This document shows, one piece after another, positions 34,112 through 45,784 of a DNA stretch of 64,000 nt (position 1 is its first letter; the number at the start of each line of letters is the position of its first letter). Made by a program: the position numbers and the translations under genes. Source of the DNA: Cerioporus squamosus (lineage: Eukaryota; Basidiomycota; Agaricomycetes; Polyporales; Polyporaceae); assembly GCA_022592435.1 (NCBI GenBank), contig JABYQS010000050.1:124001-188000 (forward strand), written 5' to 3'. Under the pieces are notes generated by a model that did not search any database, had not been told where the DNA came from, and was given only the letters and a program-made list of their open reading frames with translations.

Positions 34112-35680
34112 ATGGCATCCACTTCGTCCTCTTCTGGGACTTCCTCTGCACCTGCTCCTTCCGCTCCTGCACAGGCTGCACAGTCGGCCACTAGTACCCC
34201 TCACCGTTCTCGTGAGCCCGATCAGGAATCCTTCGGTGCTGATGACGATGGCCTTGAAGCCCCTCGCAGGAAGAGGGCTCGCAAGACCAAGTATGTCATT
34301 TCACTCACTGTCGTTCTCTCCTCTCACTCATGCATATGTCAGAGACCCAAACGAGGTTTCCTACACTGCAACTGGTGCCGCAGTCGGGTTGATGGGAGAT
34401 CTCTTCCGAGACTTCCAAGCCATCCTCGACTATGGCCTCCAGTTGCTTCCGGACACTCCAGAGTCCCCGCCGACCTCTCGGTATGTCCCACTTTCTACCC
34501 TATGTACCGGTATGCCTGTCTCATGCCGCCACCCTCAGTGACCGCAAATATCTTGCACTCTTCCAGCACATCGTTTCCTTATCACCCAAGGTCGTCGATG
34601 ACATCCTCAAGCGTGGTGTCAAGGGCAGCTACCAGGTGGCTCGAGAGGTATGTTCCCTGACCAGCCATCTACTGCTGTCTGGCATCTGACCTTGTTCCGG
34701 AGCTCGAGGCTGGCCGCTCCGGTACCCGAGGTGTCGATATCCATAACATCAAGAAGGCTATCCTGACGTGGGACACGTATGATCCTCCCATCCTACCTGA
34801 AGCTAAGTCGGTGAGGGGCTTCAATCATCCGCTGTGCGGGCGACTTCTATGCCCACCATCGTATGACTGGTCAGACCCCGAGTAAGTGCTTCGTTTGTCG
34901 CACCGGGGCCATCGCATACTACCCAAGAACTATTGCAGGGTCCGCAGGGCAATTCAGAACCAGAGCCGAAAGTATCCCGTCGGCGCCCAGAACTTTCCAC
35001 GCGTCCTGTGGCTCAACGAGGAGATGAACCGTGACAATCCCGCGGAAGGCTTTGCGCGCAATCGGCGTCTCATCCTGGTATGTACTTCAATTGTGCTGTG
35101 CTTCTGCTTGTTACCCACGTTTATCGGCAGGCTGGACGGTTTTGTCTTCTGGGTCCCATGGCATCTACTGCCACCGGTGCCTCGAAGACCCCAACTAGGA
35201 AGCCCAAGGCCAAGATTCACCGTGTCCGTTCAATCTCGCCAGCGTTCATCGCGTATACCGCACTCTTGGTGAGTGTTACCCCGAGTGGGCCCATGTGCCT
35301 GTCAATGACACTTTTGACTCTAGGTTCACCTATCCCTCAACTCTCAGGAGTCTTTCAATGACGGCTCGACTCCCGGCACTTACCCCTATGAATCCTTCTA
35401 TCAGAACATCACTGGTTACATCGAGAAGACGATGACTGTCAAGGAGCGTTCAGATCTGCTCGTCTGGTGGACCACGTAAGTGTCGCTCGGTCTTTGCCTT
35501 GACACCTATGGAGTTCTAATTCTGTCGCTTTGTAGACAGATGTTTGGCGCCCTCGAGGACGACTTCAGCGACAATGAAGAGGACCCGGAGCACCTCTCGC
35601 TGTTGGGCTTCATGAAGAAGCAGGCCGCCGCCCGTGCCACTGCTCAGGAGGCCCAGGAGGGGCCCGAGGCTGCCGCTTAG
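34112..35680 (+). CDS. DUF6698 protein, companion of Plavaka
   Basis: Member of a basidiomycete DUF6698 family often found near DNA transposons; its function is unknown. It begins MASTSSSSGTSSAPAP (low complexity), then a basic RKRARKTK patch that may be a nuclear signal, YTATGAAVGLMGDLFRDF, FQHIVSLSPKVVDDI, FNHPLCGRLLCPPSYDWSDPE, VRRAIQNQSRKYP, FPRVLWLNEEMN, a Lys-rich linker, IHRVRSISPAFIAYTALLVHLSLNSQESF, FYQNITGYIE, LLVWWTTQMFG, and an acidic Glu-rich end. Eight short introns keep frame, giving about 370 residues. It follows the transposase by 220 bp on the same strand, which supports a shared element and perhaps a role in transposition or silencing evasion (inference). Confidence 0.78.
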
Positions 35681-36847
35681 TGTGGGCGGTGTCGCTTATT
35701 CCGTCGCTCTTTAGTGTTGTTCTCTATATCTCAGTATCATTACACATTGTATCCCGGTTTCGAACATACTGCTCTGGCAGCGGTGTTTCACCCAATATAT
35801 CGCTCATTACTCACATGACCTGGTGTGTGCAACGTGCATTCACGACGTGTTCTGATACATATGCAACCAACTGGAACATGGCGTATTCTCGTCAAATTCA
35901 TAATGATACCGCCCCTCACAATGAGTTCGAAGCCGCAGGATACTCGCAGTACTTACAGCAGACACTATAATTTCGTCTCTTCCTACCGGTAGCAACCTAT
36001 GTGACTATCCTATCACTTGTAAGGCATAGAAGCATAGTGAGCCTTGCAATGATATGGTCAGTTGCTTCCAAGCTATGCACTTGGAGAATAGTGGCCTTAT
36101 AATGCATTCTGTTTACCCGATCATTGCATCGATTATAATCCCCTTAGCAGCCATGGCAACCCGGTTGTAATCGGGTCTAATATGCAGGCCAAATCTGTGA
36201 TTAGTACTTCGGACTACCGTGTCGGCCGGAGCGCTCATGCCGCCTTCGCCACCTTTGTGGTTTGGCGCCTCCACCCACGGCTATCTTCGACGCAATTCAA
36301 TACGACCTCAACGTGAACTTCGGTCGGACGTACATCCTGCACCTATGATAACCAGGTGCGATATGCTCCACCTATCTCGCTATGTGGACCTCGTGCGCCC
36401 GAGTGCCATTCAAGAGTTGTCGGTGAGCTGGCGTACTTACACGTCCACCTCAAGTAAGTACGATATCATGAATGCTAAGCTTGGACCCGCATAATCTTCA
36501 GCTGTCGCTTCTTCGGTAGCAGTACTACGACTCGGCTGCAATTTCGCCTCAATTTCCTCGATACTTACAGGAACTCGAGCAGAGTACCACTCGGTCGTGC
36601 ACGGGATCGGCCGCGCACGTCGAGCCGCGGCGCATACGCCTGCGAAGAGTAGTCTCATTTCCTATGACCAGGTTTGTCACGCGATGGCAAGCACAGTATT
36701 ACCACCCACAGTGGCAGGTGCACTTCTGAAGCGGCCGCGGGACAAGTCCCTATATCCGTAGATACGGTGAGAAAGCCCTCGACTGCACCACCTGCTATCT
36801 CCCTACTCACTACTCGACAGACCCCCCCCCCCCCTTCTTGAAGTGTT
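35681..36847. other. Right flank of Plavaka and promoter of permease 1
   Basis: A/T-richer 1.2-kb stretch with several short direct motifs and an ACCCGG...TCGGGT hairpin near 36149-36170. It probably includes the right end of the element. No gene was recognised; ORF 36219-36494 has no family match. A run of 13 C lies just before the permease start. Confidence 0.45.
36822..36834 (+). repeat. C13 homopolymer in 5' leader
   Basis: Thirteen consecutive C residues end 13 bp before the start codon of permease 1. It lies in the predicted 5' leader or core promoter. Length variation here is likely and would be easy to mis-sequence. Confidence 0.9.
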
Positions 36848-39175
36848 ATGGAACAAGAAACGGAGAAACCCAACTCTGCCTCTGTGAAGAAGGCTCTCTC
36901 AGATGTGGAGGCGGACGTTGTTACGGTCTCCGTGCCCGAAGATGGTCTCAAGCGGCAGATGAAAGATAGACACATTACGATGATCAGGCATGTCACTGCC
37001 CTTCAACCCCTTATCGTCCACTGACCTTCCCTACAGCATTGGAGGTAAGTACTCATACCGAACCTGCAGCTCGGCCATGACTTGACCAGCACGTTGTCCA
37101 GGCGTCATCGGCACTGGTTTGTTCCTGGGGACGGCTTCTGTCTTGCAAACGGCCGGCCCCGTGGGGATGTTGCTCGCATACCTGATAATCGGGTCAATAT
37201 GCTACGCTGTCATGGTGAGTTGGTGCGTTGTGTATCCCTGCCAACAAGTAGCTTACCTTCGTCAGATATCCCTCGGAGAAATGATCGCCTTGCTCCCACT
37301 ACCTGGCGGGCACCTCACCTTGGCAGAGCGCTTCGTAGATCGAGCGATGTCCTTCACCCTTGGCTGGCTTTACTGTGGGTTGACCACCTGAACGTCGGAT
37401 GGAAGCGTGCTGACATACCACCCAGGGTATGACTGGACGATCACTCTTCCCGCGGAGCTCAGCTCTGCTGCTGTTGTGCTTCGCTACTGGTTAGTTGGAT
37501 ATGTACTTGAACACACAGCGGAACCACCCCGGGCCACTGAACGCTAAGTCATAGGGATGTGTCGGTCAACACCGCGGTTTGGATCGCCATGTGCCTCGTC
37601 GTGGTCCTCGTGATTAACGCATTCGGAGCCGGTACGTGCCTGCAAAGATTATCGACAGTACCAAGGGCTCATTGTACGCAGGTGCTTACGGAGAGGCCGA
37701 GTTCATTTTCGCTTCTATCAAGGTCATCACAATATCTGGTTTGTTGATCCTGGGCCTCATCCTCGACCTCGGCGGAGGACTTAACCACGACCGGATTGGT
37801 TTCCGGTACTGGAAAAATCCAGGCCCCTTCGTTCAGTATGACGGTATCGCTGGAGCAAAGGGTCGTTTTTTGGGCTGGTTTGCTGTCATGCCCCAGGTTG
37901 CCTTTGTATACGTGGGGACTGAAATTGTCGCGGTAAAATGAAACCCATTATATACATAACCAAGTACGCGATGTGCTGATGAGCCGACTCACCAGATCGC
38001 GGGGGCGGAAGTGAAAAATCCTCGCAAGAACATTCCGAAGGCTATTCGCACCATCTATGTTCGACTGCTGCTGTTCTACATTGGTGGCGTCGCAGTCATG
38101 GGACTACTCGTTCCCTCAAACGACCCTCGACTCAGTCTTGCGAGTACAAGTGGGACCGCGGCCGCGTCGCCCTTCGTCATCGCTATCAGCAATGCTGGTA
38201 TCAAAGTTCTGCCATCAGTGCGTATTCCCCGCCATTTCAGCGCATACCTTGTTCGCAAACTCTCTATGCAGATCATCAACGCCGCAATACTGACGTCGGC
38301 CTGGTCTGCTTCGAACAGCGATCTCTATTCCAGCTCGAGGGCGCTTTGTACGTATCAACTTCCGCACTCTACCGTTCTAGCATGAGTTTTGGGTTCTGAT
38401 GATAGCGCGCCCAGATGGCCTTGCGCTGAACGGGAACGCTCCAAGGATTTTTCTGAAGGTCACGTCCCATGGTCTGCCCTGGGTCTCCGTGACATTCTCC
38501 GCCATTTTCGGCTTGCTCGCGTTCATGGGTATCTCCAGCGGCAGCGGCAGGGTCTTCGGATGGTTCGTGAACATGTGAGTGATCACCACGACTGTGGCGA
38601 AGTTATTGGAACTGACTCTTTCATAGGATCTCCGTCGCCGGCCTAACTAGCTGGTTTGGGATTGCAGTGACTTACATCCGGTTCCATCGCGGGTTGCGAG
38701 CACAAGGTATCGATCGCCGGACACTGCCATATAGGTCACCATTCCAGCCGTTCGCTGCATGGTACGCTGCTGTCGGTTGCCTCGTCGTTCTGCTCGTAAG
38801 CTGCCTACGGCCTTCACCTGTGGCCCGCCACTGACTCCCTCCATTTTGCTATAGTTCAGCGGGTGGCCTATATTCCTGAAAGGCCACTGGAAGACGGATA
38901 TCTTCGTTACCACCTACCTACCCCTGATCTTCTTCCCGATTCTCTATGCTGGTGCGAAGTTATGGACTCGCACTCCGCTCGTGTCATATACTGGAATGGA
39001 TTTTAAGTCGGGATATCAGGAAGAATTGGACACTACGTACGTCACGTTGTTGGTATCTTGAGTTACTTCGGACACTAACGCCAGTACTAACTTACTCCGC
39101 AGGCACGAAGAGCTCGCGCCGCGACCAAGCTGGAACAAGCGATTCGGGACCCACTTTTTTCGCAAACCGTCATGA
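36848..39175 (+). CDS. Amino-acid permease, YAT family, copy 1
   Basis: Plasma-membrane amino-acid transporter of the yeast amino-acid transporter/APC family with 12 predicted membrane segments. The N-terminal tail MEQETEKPNSASVKKAL leads to LKRQMKDRHITMIR, the first segment with SIGGVIGTGLFLGTA, then ISLGEMIALLPLPGGHLTLAERFVD, GAYGEAEFIFASIKVITI, DRIGFRYWKNPG, VGTEIVA plus IAGAEVKNPRKNIPKAI, INAAILTSAWSASNSDLYSSSRAL, SSGSGRVFGWF, TYIRFHRGLRAQGIDRRTLPYRSP, and a C-terminus ending FFRKPS. More than ten introns are needed. It is one of two tandem copies and stands upstream of a homocysteine S-methyltransferase gene. Yeast Mmp1 and Sam3, S-methylmethionine and SAM permeases, belong to this family, so that substrate is a reasonable guess, not shown. 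Confidence 0.88.
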
Positions 39176-40289
39176 ACTCTCAGAGTGCCTTCTCCGAGTC
39201 AGAGTCTTGCTTGTTTTGAATTACTTAGAGTTCGGTTTCGAGCCATCGTATGAATAATGAGCAAGTGCCATCCCATCCTTGATTTTGCACCCCTCGCGGT
39301 TTCGTTTCACTCAGATGCATTGGTTATTGACTATGATGTGCTCCGTATGCGCAAGGCTCGCTAGTCAGCTTTTGGTTCCTTGTACATTGGAAAGTACTCG
39401 CAAACGGACTAAGCGGGCTCGCTCGAAGTGCCGGTTCCACTCGGACGTCGACAGCTGCAGCGCATCTGACGTCTGCCCCTCGACGTCGTACTTACCGAAA
39501 AGATATTCGAAGACATGCTGGGCAACACCAGTACCAGCACTCGCGGTACGCCCGCCACTATATATTTCGCCATATCCGAGCCAGGGCCGCTTCTGTCAGG
39601 GACAGCCAGCTGTGCACTCGTTCAACAGCCTTGCCGGCATGCCGCGGTACCCGCAATTCCAACGTGGAAATATACCCGCCACTCGTGCTACAGTGGAGGT
39701 TAAACAGCCATCTCACTAGCTCTTCATCGACATACTACTAGTGAAACTGGTGCGCCAGCATTATCCACCGCTGACCTCGACAGAATTCGGCTTCCTCGTC
39801 AGCATATCAAGTCAAGTTCCGAACATGGGCGAATCGCCCTACTTTGGAAGACGGATGCAATGGCGAGTAATTTCTTCGTGCTTGCTTATCTTGCTCTCAT
39901 GCTAGTTCTATTTCCAGAAACAACGTCCTCTGACACCGGTTCAGCATTCAAAGTAAGCTACCGCTCAAGGAGAGTTGCTGGCTGATGCCGCGAGTGCCCG
40001 TAGCTCCATGCACGGGAGCATCGAGCGACCAACAAACACCATGACCACCTGGAGACATGTCTGTCCGACGAGTCTCGGACGGTGTCCGGGTAGGAACCCG
40101 AGATCGTTCGCCCGATCAGAGTATACCACATCACGGAGGTAGGTTCAGAAGCCGTGTGTCGGCTGAGCGGTCTCCCTGCGGTGATATACTGGCTCTTATA
40201 TAATGGAAGTTTGCAGATACACTCGGCCACGTCGCGCGCTCCCCAACGACTCCCGGGTCCCAACCTGGTCCCGACTCACCTCATACACG
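39176..40289. other. Intergenic region between tandem permeases
   Basis: About 1.1 kb including the 3' end of permease 1 and the promoter of permease 2. No separate gene, pseudogene or mobile element was recognised. Confidence 0.5.
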
Positions 40290-42703
40290 ATGGCCACCAA
40301 AATCGAGAAGGCCGACTCATCTGCCTATGTCAGGAAAGCGTACTCATCTCCTGATGTGGAGACGGAGGTGGTAGTCGTGACTAGTTCCAAGGGCTTAAAG
40401 CGTCAGATGAAGAACAGGCATATCGCCATGATTAGGTATGGAGCTCTAGTCTTGCCATTCGTACAGTGTATTCGTCGACTGATGGTCTTGCTCCTCAGTA
40501 TCGGAGGTGAATAGCGACCTACTCTCTTCTCCTCGCCTGGTTTGGTCGGAACTGACCAGCGTGGACAGGCGTCATTGGTACCGGCTTGTTCTTGGGGACT
40601 GCAACGGCTCTGGAGACCGGAGGACCTGTAGGCATGTTGCTGGCATATGTTGCCGTCGGTTCGCTATGCTACACAGTTATGGTTAGTTTGTCTCCCACAC
40701 AACTTCTGATTCTGATGAATGACCTATCCGCCACTGCTTCCCATGCAAGATTTCTCTTGGAGAGATGGCCGCATTTCTGCCAATACCGGGTGGACACCTA
40801 ACCTTTGCAGAACGTTTCGTTGACCCGGCACTATCCTTCACTCTCGGCTGGTTATACTGTGAGTGCGTTGCATCACTGTCTCTTCGCAAACTTGTGACAA
40901 AGAGGATAGGGTACAACTGGACCATCATCCTACCTGCTGAGCTAAGTGCTGCCTCGGTGGTCATCAGCTACTGGTAAGCGGCGCCATGCTTATCAGTAAT
41001 AAGAATGCGATGACTGACGCTGGGTTGGCAGGAACAAGACTGTCAACAGCGCAGTTTGGATAGCGATATGCCTTGCTGTCGTGTTAACCATCAATGCCTT
41101 CGGAGCCGGTACGTACTCAAACCTACGTGTCTTCGTTGTCCGTTTGCTAATCATGTCGTAGGTGCTTACGGAGAGGCCGAGTTCATCTTTGCCTCCTTCA
41201 AGGTCATCACCATCTCAGGTTTGCTCATCCTCGGTCTTGTCCTTGACCTTGGTGGCGGACCGAATCACGACCGTATCGGCTTCCGCTACTGGAAGAACCC
41301 CGGCGCGTTCGTCCAGTTGGACGGCATCGGCGAGGCCAAGGGGCGTTTCCTAGCATGGTCAGCTGTCATGTCACAAGCCGCATTCTCGTTCATCGGAACA
41401 GAGGTTGTGGGCGTAAGTTCCGAGCGTATCTCCCAGTGGTGCCGGCTTGACCGTGACCCGTATAGATCGCAGGTGCCGAAGTGAAGAATCCGCGCCGAAA
41501 CATCCCCAAGGCCATCCGCAACGTCTACATCCGCCTTCTACTATTCTACATTGGCGGCGTTTTCGTCATTGGACTTCTTGTGCCATCCAACGACAAGAGG
41601 CTGAACATTGCCGATGGGACTGCCGCCGCTTCGCCTTTCGTAATTGCCATTAACAACGCTGGAATCAAAGTTCTGCCATCAGTGAGTCTCCGTGTCGTTG
41701 TCAGACTTGTCGCTCTTTCCGCTTGCTAACATTGCCATAGATCATCAATGCTGCCATCCTGACCTCAGCATGGTCAGCTGCTAACAGCGACCTATATTGT
41801 AGCTCGCGCGCACTTTGTAAGGACCCCAGTTTCAGACACAGCATCACGGATGTTCCTCTAGACACCTGCGCTGACTCGGACGCCCACACAGACGGTCTCG
41901 CGCTCAATGGAAACGCGCCGAGTATCTTCCTCAAACTCACGCCACATGGGCTTCCGTGGGTATCACTGGCGGTATGCTCTTGTTTTGCATTCCTGGCGTT
42001 CATGGGCACCTCAAGTGGGAGCGGTAAAGTCTTTGGATGGTTTGCTAACATGTATGTGATAACGCTGGCTCGCATCTGCACCAACCGTGTCGCTGACATT
42101 ACGGGATCCCCCTGACCAGGACAGCGGTGGCTGGACTATCTAGTTGGTTCGGCATAGCCGTGACGTACATTCGATTCTACCGCGGGCTCAAGGCGCAGGG
42201 CATCGACCGCAAGACCCTTCCTTACAAATCGCCAGTACAGCCGTTTGCTGGCTGGTACGCCGCTATCGGATGTTTCCTGGTCGCACTGGTAAGCACACAT
42301 CTACCATCCCTCAAGTTACACTCTGCTGACTGGCATTCGGGGCTCTTGGTCATAGTTCAACGGTTGGTCTGTATTCTTGAAGGGGCATTGGCGCACAGAC
42401 ACCTTCGTCACGAGTTATCTGCCAATGATGCTCTTCCCGGTCATGTATATTGGCGCGAAGCTGTGGACACGCGTGCCGCTAGTACCATACACGGAGATGG
42501 ACTTCCAGTCCGGCCTCCAGGAAGTCCTAGACGCATCGTACGTATCAACGATGGGTTTTCTCTCCGAGTTAACGCTCACCTGACGATAGAACAGAAGAAC
42601 CCCCACCTCGGAATTGGCTCGAGCGCATCTGGAGGAAGATAGTGGGTGATATTCAAGTACCTGTCTACGCGCTCACTTCCGCTGATTTTCTGTGCAGATG
42701 TAG
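40290..42703 (+). CDS. Amino-acid permease, YAT family, copy 2
   Basis: Second YAT/APC-family transporter, parallel to copy 1 throughout: LKRQMKNRHIAMIR, SIGGVIGTGLFLGTATALETGGPVG, ISLGEMAAFLPIPGGHLTFAERF, GAYGEAEFIFASFKVITI, DRIGFRYWKNPGAF, FIGTEVVG plus IAGAEVKNPRRNIPKAI, SAWSAANSDLYCSSRAL, SSGSGKVFGWF, TYIRFYRGLKAQGIDRKTLPYKSP. The intron positions match those of copy 1, showing tandem duplication. The last exon is uncertain: I read WLERIWRKI, then a GTGGGT...CAG intron and a final Met-stop at 42698-42703, while unspliced reading would extend to 42839. The next gene downstream, 345 bp away on the same strand, encodes a homocysteine S-methyltransferase. Confidence 0.87.
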
Positions 42704-43047
42704 ACTGTCAGACAGTTGTGCCGGTCTTCAGGTTCCCCCACTATCCTCGGCGTCCGACCACGTTTGTACTATCATTGACCCACGACGATGCTGCGCTGCA
42801 TGGCGCGATGTATGGTTAATTTCGCTAGACTCAGATTGAGATAGTCCAGCTCGAAACATCGTACACACCCAGCTCAGCGGCATTACCCGCGCGCGGGGCA
42901 GTTACACCCGGAACGCTGCGCCACTATGATGGCGTGCTATTAGTCATCGTACCACCACCATCGAAGACAGGCTACCAATCAAGTTGCCTATCGCATAGCC
43001 CCTCTCAACCACCTCTCAACCATCGTTCCTGCGCCGGACAACCACCG
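42704..43047. other. Intergenic region upstream of homocysteine methyltransferase
   Basis: About 345 bp between permease 2 and the methyltransferase, presumably its promoter and leader. An in-frame ATG at 42934 exists, but its translation is not conserved-looking. Confidence 0.45.
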
Positions 43048-44329
43048 ATGTCAGCAGGAGAGAAGTTGCAGCCGTTTCCGATCCTGGTTCTAGACGGCGG
43101 ACTGGTAATCCGGTTGACCCTCTTTGCCCGACGCTCCTGATACGGATCACACAGGGTACCACACTTGAAGATGTGTTTCATAGGGACATATCCACTCCGT
43201 TGTGGTCGGCGAAGCCAATTGATGATGATCCTGAAGTGATCATTGCGGCACACCTTGCGTTTTTGCGAGCAGGTGCGGATGTTATCCTAACCTCCACGTA
43301 CGTAAGGAATTCCTCAATACAACGAAGGGAGTACTGAAATGCGGCGGTGTATTTTACAGATACCAATGCGCGTATAACACCTTCGAGCGGTCCGGGTACT
43401 CGCGCGAAGATGCGCGACGCATCATGCTGAAGTCCGTCAAGCTCGCGGTGGAAGCGAAACGTCGCTATCTCGAGGAGCAAAGAAACACGAAGACCTCGTC
43501 GCAGCAGCTTCGTTCCGTCATGATCGCGCTGTCCCTGGGTCCCTACGGCGCCACACTCTCTCCTGCTCAGGAGTTCGACGGCTTCTACCCCCCGCCATTT
43601 GGGCCCGATCTATCACGCACCTCGGAGAAGACGAACGCGTTCGAAGATGAAGAGAAGGAACGAGCGTCGATCGAAGCACTTGCAGCGTTCCACCTCGAGC
43701 GACTGAGCGTGTTCGCAGACAAGCCCGACATCTGGGACGTCGTGGACTTTGTGGCATTCGAGACGGTGCCTCTCCGGAGGGAGATCACGGCTATCCGGAC
43801 AGCCGTTGCACGGCTAGAGGCAGCAAAAGGTTGGGCGCCGTTCAACGTGACAAGAGAGGAAGGTTGTCAGCGGATGAAACGCTGGTGGATCAGCACCATT
43901 CATCCCGATGGCCACTATCCAGAGACGACGGTCGAGGGCAGAAAGGCGAATGCGATGGAGGTGGCTGAAGCTGCCTTGCTTCACAGAGACAAGCTGCCGA
44001 ACCCATGGGGCTTTGGGATCAATTGCACGGGTATCGAATTCCTGCCGGGATTGCTACAAGAGGTGCAGGGTGCTGCGGAGAAGGCGGCAGTGGGCGGCGG
44101 GAAGCCATGGCTCGTGCTGTATCCTAATCGCGGAGACGTGTACGATCCCAAGGCGCAGACATGGCAGAAGAAGGGCGAGGAAGGCACAGGTTGGGCTAGG
44201 GAGATGCACGCGCTCGTAGACGCAGCCCGCAAAGCTCAGGTTTGGGGAGGTGTCATTGCGGGCGGGTGCTGCAAGACTGGACCGCACGAGATCAATTCCT
44301 TGTGGCAGGAGCTGGGAACAATTCAATAG
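43048..44329 (+). CDS. Homocysteine S-methyltransferase
   Basis: Zinc-dependent cytosolic methyltransferase that moves a methyl group from S-methylmethionine or S-adenosylmethionine to homocysteine, giving methionine (family knowledge; yeast Mht1/Sam4, E. coli MmuM). The sequence starts MSAGEKLQPFPILVLDGGL, then after an intron GTTLEDVF, AHLAFLRAGADVILTST, YQCAYNTFERSGYS, a long exon with ALSLGPYGATLSPAQEF, FVAFETVPLRREI, and zinc-site blocks GINCTG and GGCCKTGP, whose Cys residues are the expected ligands. It ends at INSLWQELGTIQ. Only two introns are seen. It is 345 bp downstream of two tandem permeases in the same direction, an arrangement that suggests uptake and use of S-methylmethionine or SAM as a methionine source. 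Confidence 0.92.
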
Positions 44330-44779
44330 AGTTTACAGTACTGCACAGTGCTGGAACTTGGACATATGCGCTCACAGCCGCAAGAGAGTGTACAGGGCAT
44401 AATCAGACGAGGAAAATGGAGGTCAGAGTGATAAGTAACAGGTAAAGTAACCAGCTCGGAGCGGAGGTAAGCTGCGAGCGTGAGAAAAGCCTGCCAGATA
44501 TGGCAGTCGCCTCGGACCCCGGGAGCGTCGCCGCTCGGTAACTGCCGGGGGTCCACTCAGGATTCTGCTCTGGGTGCCCGTCGCTGTGTACCGCAACGCA
44601 CAAGAGTCGCGAAAGACTGCACGTCGCCGACACCGACGTCCTCAAAACAAGCCCATAGCGGTACGTACGCCCTCCTTTCTGATCGTGTGGAAGAACGGGA
44701 GGATTGGAGGTCGGGATTGGAATGGATGGCAGGCGCGAGGTTTGGATGTTGATGCATACCTCCTTCCCCCAGGTCCGCC
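44330..44779. other. Promoter region of ribosomal protein uS2
   Basis: 450 bp between the methyltransferase stop and the uS2 start codon. A pyrimidine run (cctccttcccccagg, ending 44773) immediately precedes the ATG and may be a leader intron acceptor. No other feature recognised. Confidence 0.45.
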
Positions 44780-45784
44780 ATGTCGTCAAAACTCCCTTCC
44801 GTCCTCGCTGCTACCGATGAGGAGATTCAGCTCCTCCTCGCGGCTCAGTCGCACATTGGCAGCAAGAACTGCGACAAGCAGATGCTCCCCTACGTCTGGA
44901 AGCGGAGGTCTGACGGTCAGTGAATTCATTGCGCCCGGTGGGCAGCATCTCTTAGACGGTCTGCGTCTGCTAGGCATCCACATCATCAACATCGGCAAGA
45001 CCTGGGAGAAGCTCGTATTCGCCGCCCGTATCATCGCCGCCATCGAGAACCCCAACGACGTCTGTGTTATCTCCGCTCGCCCCTACGGCCACCGTGCAGT
45101 CCTCAAGTTCGCCGCAAACACTGGCGCACAGGCGATCGCTGGCCGTTTCACCCCCGGTAGCTTCACGAACTACATCACCCGCTCCTTCAAGGAGCCCCGT
45201 CTGATTGTCGTCACGGACCCCCGCGTCGACCACCAGGCCATCCGTGAGGCGTCCTACGTCAACATCCCCGTCATCGCGTTCTGCGACACCGACGCGCCCC
45301 TGAAGTTCGTTGATGTTGCTATCCCCGTCAACAACAAGTCCCGTAACTCTGTCGGCCTTGCTTGGTGGCTGCTTGCCCGTGAGGTCCTCCGCCTCCGTGG
45401 CACGATCCCCCGCACCTCCGATGGCTGGAACGTCATGGTCGATATGTTCTTCTACCGTGACCCCGAGGAGATCGAGAAGCAGCAGCAGGACGAGGCCGCA
45501 GCGAAGGCTGCAGCTGCTGTTGGCGAGACGGCCGAGGCTCCCATCGCCGATTGGGATGTCACCTCTGCTCCTCAGGCGGGTGGTATCAACCCCACTTTGG
45601 TTGCTGGTGAGGGTGGTGAGTACCCATTGTTACATAATATGCGTTCAGAGGAGCTCATCGGTTTCGTGAAGGTGCTCTTGACTGGTCTGCCGAGCCTGCT
45701 GCTGCTGGCCCCACCGACTGGTCAGCAGAGCCCGCTGCTGCAGGATGGGGTGCGGAGCCCGCGGGCACTGGCGGCTGGGACTAA
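44780..45784 (+). CDS. RPS0: 40S ribosomal protein uS2 (RPS0/p40)
   Basis: Component of the small ribosomal subunit needed for late 18S rRNA maturation. Start [23 protein letters not shown], then [22 protein letters not shown]. The first intron joins GAC-G to GC so that [13 protein letters not shown] follows, as in all uS2 proteins. The core has [65 protein letters not shown] and [28 protein letters not shown]. The second intron links GEGG to ALDWSAEP. The C-terminus carries the typical eukaryotic acidic and Trp-containing repeats ([22 protein letters not shown]). Length and features are normal. Confidence 0.96.

Larger units (their letters stand above)
29507..35680 (+). mobile_element. Plavaka-type DNA transposon (two-gene core)
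   Basis: The core consists of the Plavaka transposase gene and a DUF6698 gene on the same strand, 220 bp apart. Both reading frames stay open across all predicted introns and no internal stop or frameshift was found, so the element looks young. The coordinates cover only the coding core; the true termini and target-site duplication lie in 28.2-29.5 and 35.7-36.8 kb and were not located. Confidence 0.75.

Noticed and set aside
42642..42839. Extension of permease 2 by 65 residues to 42839
   Set aside because: The extension is Cys/Arg-rich, unlike the permease family, and GTGGGT...TGTGCAG gives a normal-sized intron and a short C-terminus like that of copy 1.
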